From assembly GCA_024036415.1 (NCBI GenBank), contig JAMWET010003177.1:1053501-1117500 (forward strand): a DNA stretch of 64,000 bases. The letters are read 5' to 3'. Under the pieces are notes generated by a model. The model searched no databases. It saw only the letters and a list, made by a program, of their open reading frames with translations, and was not told where the DNA came from. The stretch is from Prochilodus magdalenae. Its lineage: Eukaryota; Chordata; Actinopteri; Characiformes; Prochilodontidae. The position numbers were made by a program, and so were the translations under genes. Below are positions 36,891-49,969 of this stretch, in pieces; within the stretch, counting starts at the first letter, position 1, and each line of letters starts with the position of its first letter.

Positions 36891-37992
36891 CTCCATAAAA
36901 TGTATGAGACTTTGGTCATGGTGAAAAATGTCCAGATGCAGGTTTGCATGCCACCCTGTGCCTAGGTACTAGAATGAAAGCTCGTGATTTGATCTTTTTG
37001 AAAAGGTGGGAGCTGAAGTTGGCCTCCTGTTTTGTGAATACCACCTTAAATGGTGCCGCAGTTTCATTCTGTACGAGCGGTAGCTTTTAAGGTCAGGACT
37101 GCATTAAACGGCTTGTGAGCCTGAGGCTACAGGTGGTTCTGGGTACTATAGGTCTAGCTACACAGCTAAATGAAGGTACACACACCGCTGCTGTCGGCCA
37201 GGAAACTTGCAGTGAGAAGGCTGTCCAGTCTGCTTCGCCGACTTGTCTTTCAAATTTCCTTTTCTACCTTAAATGTTGTCGCCCTTACATTCAGGCGCCT
37301 GTTACTGCTGTGCCATTTAGAGTGGAAGGGAGAATTCTAATAAGAAGCCATTACCCATATTAAAATTGGTCTTCAAGAACACCGCCACTGCAACAGCCTT
37401 CACTGTGAAGCATGCGCCTGCTCACAGAGCACTCGAAAAATAAACAAATCAAACTTTAATATCTTAAAAGATTTGCCTTATTATAATATTCTTTTTGTGA
37501 TCAATCTGGGCATACCCAGGTGGTGGAGGAGGAATACATAAATCTAAAAAAAAACTAAATGTAAGCACCTGACCAGAGGCCCTGATTTGCTCTGGGCCCC
37601 TGGGCTTTAGCTTGGGTAGGCCCATGCATTACATTGACCCTGTTTAAGGTGAATGAGCATTTAAGGTCTGATTTAAAAGCTGCCAAATAGAAAAACAACT
37701 TCTCTCTACTTTAAAGATGCACATTAACCGGTTCCTTGGAAAGGGCGGATATCACGTTCCCAGCCTGGAGTGGTAGATTTCTCCACATGCTACACCATTT
37801 TCTTTGCTGTTGCATGCATCAGTGTACGCCCTGTACCCAGTAATGTTATTGAGTGAAGACTGTTACGTGACGGTTCAGGATTTTGAGTCAGTTTGTTTTA
37901 CTGCCATCTTTTACACACAGAATATGAAGCATCGTCCTGTTGCACATGCTGCTTAGTTTAGGAGCATGATCTGTTCAGCTTAATATCAGATA
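36891..37992. other. Unique sequence with one small repeat arm, no gene seen
   Basis: The 37040-37055 segment matches the arm of the 8603-8685 element. GCCTGAGGCTACAGGTGG at about 37120 matches fragments at 56860, 57330 and 57910. Confidence 0.35.
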
Positions 37993-38490
37993 TACACTAT
38001 CAGTCAAAAGTTTGGATAAGGCTACTCAGAGAATGTTTTCTAATGTTTAGTTAGTGCTTTACTTTTTGAATAAACACGAAGATATCAAACTATAAAATAG
38101 CACTCATGGAATTATGCAGTCCACCTTAAAAAGCTCTGAAATGGAACTTTACAGGGGGATGAAACAGCTTTCTTAACATATAACAAGATTTTTGTGAACA
38201 AGTGATTTTGGACCAGTTCTATTGGTCTGTCCATCATGAATATTCATTCAGTTGAAGAGCTTTTAACAAGTTTCTTCTTTTTCTTTTTTTTTTTTTTTCA
38301 TAACTAAATGTAAATGAAAGGTGGCGATATGACCAAAATATAATACAGTGCTAGATCAGCTGTATTTGTGGTATATCAGGATATTTCGATCTCATCAGTT
38401 GGAACTGTTAAGTGTAAGCCTGTAGAGTCTCTAAGATAACCAACGACATCCATGTAGCTGGGCGTATCTAAACTTTTGACTGGAACAGTA
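37993..38490. mobile_element. Tc1-type non-autonomous element with terminal inverted repeats
   Basis: The left end TACACTATCAGTCAAAAGTT (37993) is complementary to the right end AACTTTTGACTGGAACAGTA (38471-38490), with one substitution block. It is preceded by TA. The interior has no transposase and includes a fragment of the 2926-3240 family. Confidence 0.7.
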
Positions 38491-38519
38491 CAGAAATCAG
38501 ATTTGGTGAGAAACTGGAT

Positions 38520-38828
38520 TTGGACCTCTTTTACTGGCTGTGTGAATAGAGTGAACACCACGATCGAGGTGGTCCCACAGATGTTCACTTGGGTTTAAGT
38601 CTGAGAAATTAGGGGTGCAGGGTAGTACTTGGATGTTTTGGTCCTGCTCTTCCAACCAGTGTTGGTAATTTCTAGCTGTGTGGCCTTGTCTTCCTGGAAG
38701 ATCCCATCTGCCCCAGGGAAGACAATCAGCATGTATAGGGTATATGATCTGCAGGGATGGATTAATACACAAAACAGATGAGAGTGCCTTCCAGGTGGTT
38801 GAGTGGGCCCAGAGAATGCCATTAAAAT

Positions 38829-38859
<31 letters not shown>

Positions 38860-39025
38860 CCCTAACCCAGTATCAGTTACACAATTGCACAATACAGCAC
38901 AGTAATACAATTCAGTTTGTACAGTATGAAACATAACACTTTACAATGAGGCAAGACAGTATGTTTACAGCCGTTTCATGCAGCCGCTGTGGAAAGTAGT
39001 GGTCATAATAATGTGACTCGGCTGG
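38520..39025. mobile_element. Fifth Tc1-like family, copy 1, disrupted by (GATA)n
   Basis: The segment 38549-38825 parallels 60800-61070 (GGGAAGACAATCAGCATGT shared, and GTGGGCCCAGAGAATGC). A (GATA)n run at 38829-38858 follows. The GGTCATAATAATGTGACTCG terminal repeat lies at about 39001-39020. Confidence 0.65.
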
Positions 39026-41762
39026 AAATTAAGTAATTGTGCACATTAATCAACATAACAAAGGAGCAGTTTATTATAACCAGGAGTAAGTAATGATAAT
39101 CTACTATGGCAATGTTTAGTTATCACGTACTTAAACATTATTAAGGAGCTGCATTATACAGTGTTATGTCTTTGTGCGAGTGCTCTCCAGGACTGTGTAA
39201 AAAGGCAGCTGACTTGGCTAATAAAGGGTTCCAGATTCCAGTTCAGACTTAAAAGCTTTTTGGTGGATTTCAAGATGTCAGTATTCCGCCTTTTCCTAAA
39301 TGGGATAAATGTACTTCATTTACATTTATAGCAAATTGTATATCAAACCATTTGTCATCAGTGTGGTATGCACCCTCTTGTCGGTACCTCGGCTGTAGAT
39401 CCCCCTCATGGTTTTTGCAGCCTTGCACAATGGCGCTAGACCGCACTCACTCACAGATAAGTGCCTCATTTTTTAATCACTGTTATGATCACTGAGGTCT
39501 GCCATTCCTCTTTATGGCCATTCAGAAGCAATAAAGAGACCGTAATGCTGTGCGAGTCCTCCAAGCGAATGGAGCACTCGGCAAAACAGTCAAATGTTTT
39601 GAGGCGTCGCGAGTTCCCTGTCACACCTGAAATTTCTTTTGACGTGCCCGAATGGACGAGTACTTGGGCTGTAATGGGAGGACATTTCAAAGAACTAGAT
39701 AATCTTGCAGCAGACGTGTTTCTCCCACTTCATAATTAATGAAAGACATAAAACCACTCTATGTCTGTGGGTGTTCTCAGGGCTGACTGTGTACTAAAGA
39801 AGGGGGGGTGATTAAGAGCAGCTCTGATGCTAGAATTACCCCCTGAGAAGGGAATGGAGTGGTGGGAGCGAGAGCCAATAGAGCCCTTCAGGAATGGCGA
39901 GGCTGTGAAGACGCTGTGAGAGGGTGAGGCTGAGAGGTGAGAGATTCCATGCTCCTCTCCAGGGAGCCTATGAGCCTGCCGTGAGGCTTTTGATACGCAG
40001 GGAAAGTCATTCATTTTTAATGGCGTTAATGAACGACCCTGTAGTTTCAGCTTCAGCACACAGAACCGCATGATCTGAAGAGCCGGCGGAAAGCTCTTAG
40101 CCTTTTTGTTTCACTTATGGCGGATGATGAATTGATCAACATAAGCACACTACACACAGCGTTACTGCCAGTAAGGCGAGGTTTAACCGAGGGCCTTTTG
40201 AGGCTGGGTGTCATGAAGTGGGAGTGTGTTTGTGTGGGGATCTCAGGGACCTGTGGAATGCCTGCGCTTCACTTTTTTCCTGATTCTGATCAGCAAAGCA
40301 GGACTAGCGCCAAGGGAGCGTGGGGTTTCCATGGTAATGGCATGTTTGGAGAGGTCTGCCTGAAAGGAGGGCTGGCGTGGGTGTGAATGTATATGCGTAT
40401 GTGTGTGTGAGAGTGTGAGAGTGTGTGTGTGTGTTGCGATCAATACACCACAGGGTTCATATCTGTCAAGAGCGGGAGGTATCCTAAATCGGACGCAGGC
40501 AGATGATGGAACTGGTGGTACTACGCATGTGAGGCTGTTTGTGAATGTTGGTGTTTGTTTGTCTGAAATTCACTAAGTGCTCCTTCTCATGTCAGACTGG
40601 AATGTCCACTACGTCAAAGAAAATATTTTTATTTCCATTTGCACTTTAAGCTATATTTGGCGATATGGCTCTGTACTGGGACCCACCTACCCTTTCATGT
40701 GCATACATAGAAAGCCTAAGGAGGAAAGAGCAGCAGACAGACCACCCTCTCCCCTCATGGGCCACAGATCAGAGCAGGCATCAATGGCAACAAACATGAC
40801 ATTGATTAGGTCAGACACAGCAGGAGAAGGGGGCGTGGAGGTGAGCCGAGCCACAAGTGGCTTGCAGAGGAGCAGCGAGAATGGGCAGCTTAAATAAGCA
40901 CCCTGACAAATTTAGCCTATCAAATGCACAGCAGGCGATCAGCTGATCAGATGACAAAAACTGATGGCCTGAGCTGGATATTGCGGTCTGCTTGAACTAA
41001 CACGCACACAAACATGAGGTGGTAATTAAAATCACACTATATGTGTTATGGATATATGAACTGTGTCACATTGTGTTAAATGTGTTACAGCTCTTGCCTC
41101 ATGTATTAACCCGTTCATACTCATACTAGAGCACAGCGAAATGGGTTCACGTGTTCGGCTGCACCATCCAGTTGTGCATAACTGGGTTGAAGTATTGTCT
41201 AGGCACACTGTTAGCTGCTGCTAACAGCCCTGGCAAAAGATCAGCTTGCCCTCACAATTAAATTATAGTGGTGGGCATTAGATCTGAGCCAGCACACAGA
41301 CATAAAGGATGGTCCCATTATACATGTACCACATGCATTTTTATGTAACTGTGCTGAAAGAGCACACAGCCAATTCCATGTAATCATGGGAAGCTCACCG
41401 TTGCAACAGGATAAGGTTAAGCCTTTGGGGAGCCCTAAGCAGAACTCTTTAGGGGGTCCTTATCTTGCTAGATGATGTAGTGTAAAATTAAAGACGAACC
41501 AGCAATGATGATGATCACAACATAATTTATAAATGACATACATTCATTACTAGCTGAATGGTTTACTACTGATGATGGTTGTCCCATCGGTGGTTCTAAT
41601 TCAAACTACACACACAGCCTTCTCAGCATTAGTTGAATCTAGCCCTGGTGGCTGAGGTGACAGCATTGCGTTACTTCCTGCATATTTAGATAGAATTATG
41701 ACTTTTCCTTTTCAGATGATTCCTCCTCATGTGTTATGCATGTTCTCAAAATTTCACATTCA
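39026..41762. other. Mostly unique sequence, no gene seen; possible conserved noncoding DNA at 39440-40090
   Basis: 39440-40090 is repeat-free with balanced composition. A frame at 40117-40386 starts MADDELINIST but its codon content downstream is GT-biased and no domain is present. A short (GT)n is at 40399-40435. Confidence 0.3.
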
Positions 41763-42955
41763 GGATTAATCACAGTCTGACTATTTAAACCTGGATTAAT
41801 TACAGTCTGAGTATCTAAACCTGTATTAATCACAGTCAGCATATCTTAACCTCAAAATCACAGTCTGAATTTTTTAATCTGGATTAAACACCGCCTGATT
41901 ATCTAAACCTGGATTAATCATAGTCTGAGTATCTAAACCTCGAAATCACAGTGTGAATTTTTAAACCTGGATTAATTACAGTCTGATTATCTAAACCTGG
42001 ATTAATTACAGTCTGAGTATCTAAACCTGAATTAAACACTGCCTGATTATCTAAACCTGGATTAATTACAGTCTGAGTATCTAAACCTGGATTAAACACT
42101 GCCTGATTATCTAAACCTGGATTAATTACAGTCTGAGTATCTAAACCTGGATTAAACACTGCCTGATTATCTAAACTTGGATTAATTACAGTCTGAGTAT
42201 CTAAACCTGTATTATTCACTGTCAGAGTATCTTAACCTCAAAATCACAGTCTGAATTTTTAAATCTGGATTAAACACCGCCTGATTATCTAAACCTGGAT
42301 TAATCGCAGTCTGAGTGTCAAAACCTGGATTAATTACAGTCTGAGTATCTAAACCTCGAAATCACAGTGTGAATTTTTAAACATGGATTAATCACAGTCT
42401 GAGTATCTAAACCTGGATTAAACACTGCCTGATTATCTAAACCAGGATTAATCACAGTCTGAGTGTCAAAACCTGGATTAATTACAGTCTGAGTGTCAAA
42501 ACCTGGATTAAACACTGCCTGATTATCTAAACCTGGATTAATCACAGTCTGAGTGTCAAAACCTGGATTAATTACAGTCTGAGTTTCTAAACCTCAAAAT
42601 CACAGTGTGAATTTTTAAACCTGGATTAATCACAGTCTGAGTATCTAAACCTGTATTATTCACCGTCAGAGTATCTTAACCTCAAAATCACAGTCTGAAT
42701 TTTTAAATCTGGATTAAACACCGCCTGATTATCTAAACCTGGATTAATCGCAGTCTGAGTGTCAAAACCTGGATTAATTACAGTCTGAGTATCTAAACCT
42801 CGAAATCACAGTGTGAATTTTTAAACATGGATTAATCACAGTCTGAGTATCTAAACCTGGATTAAACACTGCCTGATTATCTAAACCTGGGTATATCACA
42901 GTCTAAGTCTCAAAACCTGGGTTAATCACAGTCTGAGTATCTGAACCTGGAATAA
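41763..42955. repeat. 30-bp minisatellite, about 40 units, with higher-order repeats
   Basis: The unit GGATTAATCACAGTCTGAGT plus ATCTAAACCT repeats every 30 bp, with variant units (AAACACTGCCTG, CGAAATCACAGTGTG, GTCAAAACC). A block at about 42197-42452 is repeated at about 42641-42896 with almost the same order of variants, and more weakly near 41812. Antisense frames read a 10-residue NPGLDTQTVI repeat and are artefacts. Confidence 0.93.
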
Positions 42956-44454
42956 TAGATTGAATATAGTTATTAATGAAAGATCCCTTCCACTTTCAGT
43001 GGATTTTTTAATACACCATTTGAATGATGAATACTGCATATATATATTTAAGGTTTGAAAACGCTTATTAACAGGAGATATTTCCCCGCATGTATTACAT
43101 CAGAGGCTGACTCAAATGGAATCTGTTCATGGGATGACTATACACCTTGTAGAGATCAATTCAACATAAAATGCATAATGAGTTATGACAAATTATGAAG
43201 ATAGTCTGTTGAGTAACCACGCCATTCTAAAAACAGCTAGCTAGTTAACTTGGGCTATGCGTCATTTTGTTGGAAACTGCCAGCTATAAGAGAAGATAAA
43301 AATGAGATTTTACTGTGTTTATAATTTGCATTTCTAAGTTTTAAAAGACAGCTATTGTACATCATTCAGTTGCACCAAATCTAGACTAATGGTCCGTGTA
43401 TACCACCTACACATATGGAGCTTATTCCTATATTACCAGGGGCCTATATTTCTCAAGCACTATACTCCCAGGGTCCTAGACTGTCATAAGAAATAGAAGT
43501 AATAGCTCTATGCCGTATATTCCTTCATTGAAAATATCCCAGGAGATCTATAATGTTATGTTCTCTTTGTCGTATTTCTATAACATGTATGTAGGTATGT
43601 AATATGAATATGTGTCATATATTATATGCATAAATATGCACGCAGTGTTCTTCCTTTCTCCTGTTGAGTTGTCATTTTGGAGAGACTAGATTTTGTCCCA
43701 ACAATAACTGTATATTCTGGTGTACATATTTCCAGTAAATAAAATCTGAAACTGTGTTTGGTAAACATGCTGCTTTCTAACTGATACTCTTTAGAATACT
43801 GAACAGTTCAGTGAACAAGATGAGACTGTATTATGTAAGGGGCAGCATTTATTTATTTATTTGAACTTCTTTCCTCTTTCTGAACAATACTGACCCCATT
43901 GTAAAACATTGCACCAAGTTGACATTTGTACTAGCAATGGATTATTTGAGCACATTCTTAGGAACAGTATCCATCCCCCATTTTCAACTTGCTTGTGTTA
44001 ACTTACCGATCGAAGAAATCCCACACACCATCTGAAATATGTTACTCTATTTTGCTAAATTGCTGGTTAGTAAACTCAGGGGTCTTATTCAGAAAGCTCT
44101 GACTTCTTGAAATCATCCTATGTGTCATATAAAGGGGTCGTAGGAGTCGCAGGAGATGTTGCAGGAAACGCAGCACTTTAAGCAAAAGCTCTTTTTTTGG
44201 CAGTAACAACAAAACCGCTGCCCAGCACTGGCAGACGCAGCCGGGAAGCAGTCAAGCCACCTCCAACAAAATGCATCCCAACAGTAAACAGTAAACACAA
44301 AAATACCTCACAGCACCAAATGACATAGAACAGCACAAAGAACACCTGTACACATCCCCAAGCCAACAACAACACCCATCTACAATCTAAAGTCTCTCTT
44401 ACTGTTGTGCTTCCCATGAGACACTATGATATTTATGTATGATGCATCATATAA
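42956..44454. other. Unique AT-rich sequence, no gene seen
   Basis: No repeat family or protein-like frame recognised. A 79-codon antisense frame at 44178-44417 has no domain. Confidence 0.35.
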
Positions 44455-45155
44455 ACGGCTGAGGACAGGGCCTGGGAATGTAGGACACTGGAACATCAAA
44501 CTCTTATAACTTAAGCGTATAAGAAGCGTATGACGCTGGAAACGCAGGGCAATGACAACACAAGGCCCTGGGGATATAAAACTCGAGGAACTTCTAACCC
44601 TGGATTACTGGACTTGTGAACATAGAACTCTGGGAGCTCATGGTACTGAGAACATAAGGCCCTGAGAACATAGAACTCTGGGAGTGCAGGGTACTGAGAA
44701 CATAAGGCCCTGAGATCATAGAACTATGGGAAAACATAACATTGAAAACACAAGGCCCTGGGAACATAGAACTCTAGGAACTTACAAACCTGGGAACACA
44801 TGTCATTGAAATGTAAAGCCCCGGGAACATAGAAGCCTGGGAACTCATAATCCTGGAGACACAGGACAATGAGGACATAAGGCTCTGGGACCATAGAACT
44901 CCAGAAATTTATAACACTGGGATCACAGGGCATTGGTAATATTAGGCTCTGGAAACTTATAACCCTGGGAACACAGGAACATAAGGCTGTGAGAGCATAG
45001 AACTCTAGAAACACAGGACATTGAAAACACAAGGCCTTGGGAACATAGAACTCTAGGAACCTTTAACTCTGAGAACACATGTCACTGGAACCTAAGACCC
45101 TAGAAACATAGAACTCTGGGAACTTGTAACCCTGGGAACACAGGGGTTTGGGAAG
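44455..45155. repeat. Composite 16-bp / about 64-bp degenerate minisatellite
   Basis: Diverged units alternate four related 16-bp modules: GGGAACATAGAACTCT, GGGAACTTATAACCCT, GGGAACACAGGACATT and GAAAACATAAGGCCCT. Together they form a repeat of about 64 bp through roughly 700 bp, suggesting an old 16-bp array later amplified as a four-module unit. Confidence 0.85.
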
Positions 45156-45401
45156 GTAAGGCCCACCAATCCCACTAATGAGGCTAGCGCTAGCTTGCTA
45201 ACACCTGATAGGGAATGGTGCTTCTATTTGCTTTCTTACAGCTCCTCAAATGGAAGAGGCTCCCAAAACACTGGTGACCCTGTGCTAGGTGGCAGGGAGG
45301 TATGCAAGAAGATACATCATGTCAGCTGCGCTGCAGAAATAACTGATGCCTGCAAACGTTATTTACTGTACTGCAGAATATCATAGAATTCTAAAATTCA
45401 G

Positions 45402-45510
45402 GCCTGAGTTTCACGAATATGTTGACACAGACCTTACCAACAACGTTCAACACTTTGACAAGTTTCAAGTTTTGTTCAACTGGATCAAGCCAGATGGATC
45501 ACTGCAGTGG
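45402..45510 (+). CDS. Candidate exon A of an uncharacterised gene
   Basis: The acceptor AATTCAG ends at 45401 and the donor GTATGT starts at 45511. The exon reads one leftover base plus 36 codons without a stop, giving a well-mixed protein-like peptide that begins PEFHEYVDTDL and ends WIKPDGSLQW. It ends in phase 0, matching the phase-0 start of the next piece at 47742. It has no ATG, so the N-terminus lies upstream and is not located. I do not recognise the domain. A fold-back repeat occupies the following intron. Confidence 0.4.
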
Positions 45511-46232
45511 GTATGTATGATTTAGTCATTCGGTTCAGTGAGGAGCTCACATTCACAGATAGATGGAAGCATTAACCAGCACGTTGTTCATATGTATCTG
45601 CATTATATAAAGTAATAGTGTAGATAAAGGCTAGATAAAGATACAAAGACAGGGAGACACACATACAGACACACAGATAGGTTTGCAGTTCACTCTCAGC
45701 CACCCAGAGGTACGGGGGCTGAAATTACAGCAGGGTAATGGCTGTGTAGAATGTCAGCCAATTAAAGAAAAAATCAATTGTGAGCCAACTTGTTGGTACT
45801 TTCACCTTTGGTGAGTGTGAGCTCTTCATTAGACCTTTCTAATGACATTTGTTTGGTCTTGTACACCCCATTTTTCATACTCCAGACTCAGCAGCCATTC
45901 ACAAGCTGCTGGCTGTGTGGTTGATGGTAATGTTTCCAGGAGCATAATACACATGTGATGATTCATATGGTTAATGATCAAGTCTTCATGTTTTTATTAG
46001 GCTACAGCTCTAACGTGCTAATACAATCACAATACGAGTTCCATTGCTTCAAGTAATCAACTGGAAATAGGCCTATGCATTTTAGAGATGCCAGTATACC
46101 ATGTGAGCTATCAGAGTGCAATGCTAAGTTCAGCTGCTCAAGAACGCGGCAATTCACACATACAGCAACCGTGCACTTCAAGTACACCTCCTTGTAGCTA
46201 CGCTCTGTGTCCATTTCAGAATCTCCACTTAC

Positions 46233-47043
46233 CATATACTCTACAATTACAGACTGTAGTCCACCTGTTTCTCTGCATACTTTGTTAACCCCTTTTGTCC
46301 AGTTCTTCAGTGGCCAGGACCCCCACAGGACCACCAAAGAGCAGGTATTATGTGGGTGGTGGATTATTCTCAGCACTGCAATGACACTGAGTTGGTGGTA
46401 GTGTGTTAGTGTGTGTTGTGCTGATGTGAGTGGATCAGACACAGCAGTGCTGCTGTAGTGTTCAAACACCTCAGTGTCACTGCTGGACTGGGAACAGTCC
46501 ACCGACCAAAACCATTCAACCAACAGCATCTAGATAATGGCTAACACAAACTGTGCAGCAACAGATCTGTGAGCTATCATCTCTGACCTGAGTTTTTAAC
46601 ACTCACTGTCCACTCTATTGAACACCCTTATGCTGTTTCTCCTCTTTGTAGATGTAAAGTCAGAGCTGATAGCTCATCTATTGCTGCACAGTTTGTGGTG
46701 GCTATTCTCTAGTGGTCACTTTTCCTCCATCAGTGGTCACAAGATGCCGTTGCCTGGATAGATTTGGTTGGTGGACTATCCCCAGGCCAGCAGTGACACT
46801 GAGGTGTTTAAAACCTCTGCATCTCTGTAACACTGCTGTATCTGATCCACTCGCACCAGCACAAAACACACCACCACCACCACCACATCAGAGTCACCCC
46901 AGTACTGAGAATGATCCACCACCCAAACAATACCTGCTGTGTGGTGGTCCTGTGGGGGTCCTTACCATTGAAAAACAGGAGGATAACAATGTATACAGAG
47001 AAACAGATGGACTACAGCCTGTACCTATAGAGTGTACCTTTTT
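46233..47043. mobile_element. Fold-back element, about 0.8 kb, imperfect inverted repeat
   Basis: The left arm 46233-46587 and right arm 46659-47043 are reverse complements at many places: CTGTAGTCCACCTGTTTCTC with its complement near 47000-47020, GTCACTGCTGGACTGGGAAC with its complement near 46785, and CAAACTGTGCAGCA with its complement near 46684. The loop is 46588-46658. Further copies lie at 48106-48720 and 62262-62545. It has no coding capacity and sits between candidate exons A and B. Confidence 0.8.
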
Positions 47044-47741
47044 CTAGGTGGAGCTGATATGTTGGACAAAGGTATAATATTAGCAGTGAGATATTAAAAC
47101 AAGAGGGTTACACGACTTTATTAATTATGACTTGTTAAAATTTGTTACCCCTCGGCACAACAATACAATTACCATAATCACAGCAACTGCCCAAATACTG
47201 ATCATGTGTGGACAGCTGAATACAGATGCAGGTGTTCCAAGTAATCAGCTGAAGGTATTTGCCTTTGGAGACTCTAATATGATCCTATTAGGCTAAAACT
47301 ATAGTTTTAAGTAAAGATGTTTTTGGCAAATTGACCCAGTGGAGACAATCACTGGTAATATATGGTGATGCTGTTCCAGTAGTGATATAATACAGGACCT
47401 CTCTATATAGACGTGGCTGGTACAAGTAATCAGCTAAAGGTCTGTTTACTGTGTGTGGTGATTTAGGGCTTTAGATACAGCATCAAACAAGAAACTTCAA
47501 ATTAGGAGCAAAGAAGAGAAGATATTGCAGAGTAAATGATTTCAGGAGCCAGACCCCAGACTGCAGTGCTCAGTGCTGGACAAGAAAAAGCAAATAAGCA
47601 GTTTCACTACTTGATCTTTGTATGGAAGTGCCTTCCCTTTGTGCATGCTCTCAGAGCTCTGAACAATATAGATTTTAATATTAGCAGAATATTCCTTTGC
47701 TGCTTTAATGGATGTGTACTTTCCGTGTTTTGGTTTTCCAG

Positions 47742-47902
47742 CATGGTCAGGCTTCAGCCAGTGCAGACAGACTGAGAGCGCTCATTCAGAGCAAAGGGAC
47801 AAGCATACTGTCGGCTTATGAAGCTTCAGGAACGCTGGCTGAGACATCAAGAAAACTCCTGGTGAAGACAGGTGTCAGTGACCTGGTGGACTGGAGGGGA
47901 TT
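47742..47902 (+). CDS. Candidate exon B of the uncharacterised gene
   Basis: The acceptor TTTTCCAG ends at 47741 and the donor GTGAGT starts at 47903, both close to consensus. The 53 codons plus 2 nt carry an amphipathic helical segment with SILSAYEASGTLAETSRK, then LLVKTGVSDLVDW. From memory this recalls poorly described proteins expanded in teleosts, in which a TRKLLVK-like stretch is followed by DLVE; I cannot name a domain. The exon starts in phase 0 and ends in phase 2, compatible with the exon on each side. Confidence 0.5.
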
Positions 47903-48105
47903 GTGAGTTGTATAACTTTATTTTTAAAGCTTCACATCATTAGTGACTTTAGTTAAATGCTTTGTTAAAGAGCTCTGAATCATTTTAATGGTCCAAAAGA
48001 AAAACCCTAATTAGGGCCATTTTCACAGCTTGAGACATTTGAGGCATTTTTAATCTTAATGGTTTCATAGAACAACATTCACTCACCAAGTACCTTATTA
48101 GGAAC

Positions 48106-48720
48106 ACCTCACCTCAACACATCCTCAGCTCTACTTACCATATAGGAGCACTTTAGAGTTCTACAATTAGAGACTGAAGTCCATCTGTTTTCTTGGCACA
48201 CTTTGTTATCCCAGCTTTACTCTGATGCTTTACCTTGATTTTTAATGGTCAGGACCCCCACAGGACCACCTTTGATGCACCGTTGATGATTTTTAATGGT
48301 CAGGACCCCCACAGGACCTACCTTTGATGCAGGTATTGTTTGGGTGGTGGATCATTCTCAGCACTGCAGTTACCCTGAAGTGGTGGTGGTGGTGGTGGTA
48401 TGTTAGTGTGTGTTGTGCTGGTGTGAGTGGATCAGACACAGCAGTGCTGCTGGAGTGTGTAAACACTGTGTCCACTCACTGCCCACTCTATTAAGGTAAC
48501 ACTGCTACCTTGCTGGTCCACCTTGTAGATGTACAGTCAGAGATGATAGCTCATCTGCTGCTGCACAGTTTGTGTTGGTCATCCTCTAGTCCTTCATCAG
48601 TGGCCACATGACGCTGCCCACAGGACGCTGTTTGGGTGGATGGTTTTGGTTGGTGGACTGTTCTCAGTCCAGCAGTGACACTGAGGTGTTTAAACCGTCC
48701 AGGAGCACTGCTGTGTCCTG
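48106..48720. mobile_element. Second copy of the fold-back family
   Basis: Same motifs (GGTCAGGACCCCCACAGGAC appears twice because of a local duplication of about 55 bp at 48240-48320). The centre is shortened and only part of the right arm remains. It sits between candidate exons B and C. Confidence 0.75.
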
Positions 48721-49958
48721 GAAACAAAAAAACTATAAACAATGCATGTAAATACAAGAAGATGTTCCTCTATATAGTGGCTTGTGAGTAAAGATGATTT
48801 TTGGTTGACAATTAAAAACCTTTATTATAATAATTTTTTTATATAATATATTTATATATAATTTATATAAGTTTTATTGTAATATCATCAATATAAGCTA
48901 TTGCATTGGATGTGGATATATATATATATATATATATTGTATATTTATATATACACTTATATAAATATACCCTTGGGGCCACCACCCAACTGGGGCTCCA
49001 AGCAGTTGCCTGTCTACCGTGATACCACAGAGAAAAACAACACTTTATTTGTTGTTGGGTATTTCAAGAATTTTCATCCACAAACAGGAGCACAGTTTAA
49101 ACAGAGCTATAATTAAAGTGAATAAACATAACTGGCATGGAAATAATCTAAAAATTACAGATACTGTATGTACTTTTTTCACTTCCCTGAAATCATTAGA
49201 CCTTCTCACAAGGTCTAAAAGGCCCAGAGGCTCCCCAACACACAATTACTATGTGTTGTATTAATGTTATTTGTATACATCCAAATATTAGAGATTTCTA
49301 AAGACAAATAAATGCTTACTATCCCAATGCCTATTAATAATATTATGCATTATATAATATTATGCATTCTGAAAGTTCCTGTGACCTAAAACAGCAACAC
49401 TTCACTTACACTGGCGTACCATGTAGGCTTACAGATCGCTTTAGAGATCAAACAACTAAAGAAATCCACTGTACCTCACAATATGAGATTTCCAGCAGGT
49501 TAGCTCAGAACCCTGTACGAATCTACACCCATTAGTGCTTTGTTTCCGAAATGAAACTCAAAGATAACAGCCAACATGACTGACAGTACAGCAAACATTA
49601 AGACACATGGAAACCAGCACACTTAGACAACGTCCACTTACCTCTACGAAACAGACCATAGGACTTAGAAACTTAATTTGATGCTGTGCGGTGTTGGAGA
49701 AGAGCCGGAGAAAAAGAGACGCAGGAGGAATGAGTTCTTTGGATTTTGATTTGATTTCATCTTTACCGCAAGATCAGAAACTTCCCCCTAACTTCAGGTT
49801 TTATTGTCTTCAAGAGAGCTCAAGTCTCTGTTGTGTTGGCTAAGCTCCCACCGGCTCCCCCTTAATTGGAGCGCTGCCTATACATCTTGTTCTAAGTTAT
49901 CTCTGAAATACACGTTAACGTGGATATATATATTTTGTGCCTGTGTTTTTTTTTTCAG
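48721..49958. other. AT-rich candidate intron, no further exon found
   Basis: An (AT)n patch lies at 48917-48937 and an AT-rich zone at about 48830-48970. I searched by eye for an extra exon linking 47902 to 49959 and did not find one. Confidence 0.35.
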
Positions 49959-49969
49959 TTTGAAACAAG

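Noticed and set aside
40117..40386. Frame starting MADDELINIST with a possible GTAAGG donor
   Set aside because: The first 18 codons look plausible, but no partner exon, domain or CpG promoter was found; probably chance.
45241..45302. Possible exon after TTTCTTACAG with a GTATGC donor
   Set aside because: The acceptor is good, but no frame joins exon A in the correct phase without a stop or a weak donor; left out of the gene model.
46002..46529. 175-codon antisense frame
   Set aside because: It lies almost wholly in the fold-back repeat arm; the copies at 48106 and 62262 do not keep it open.
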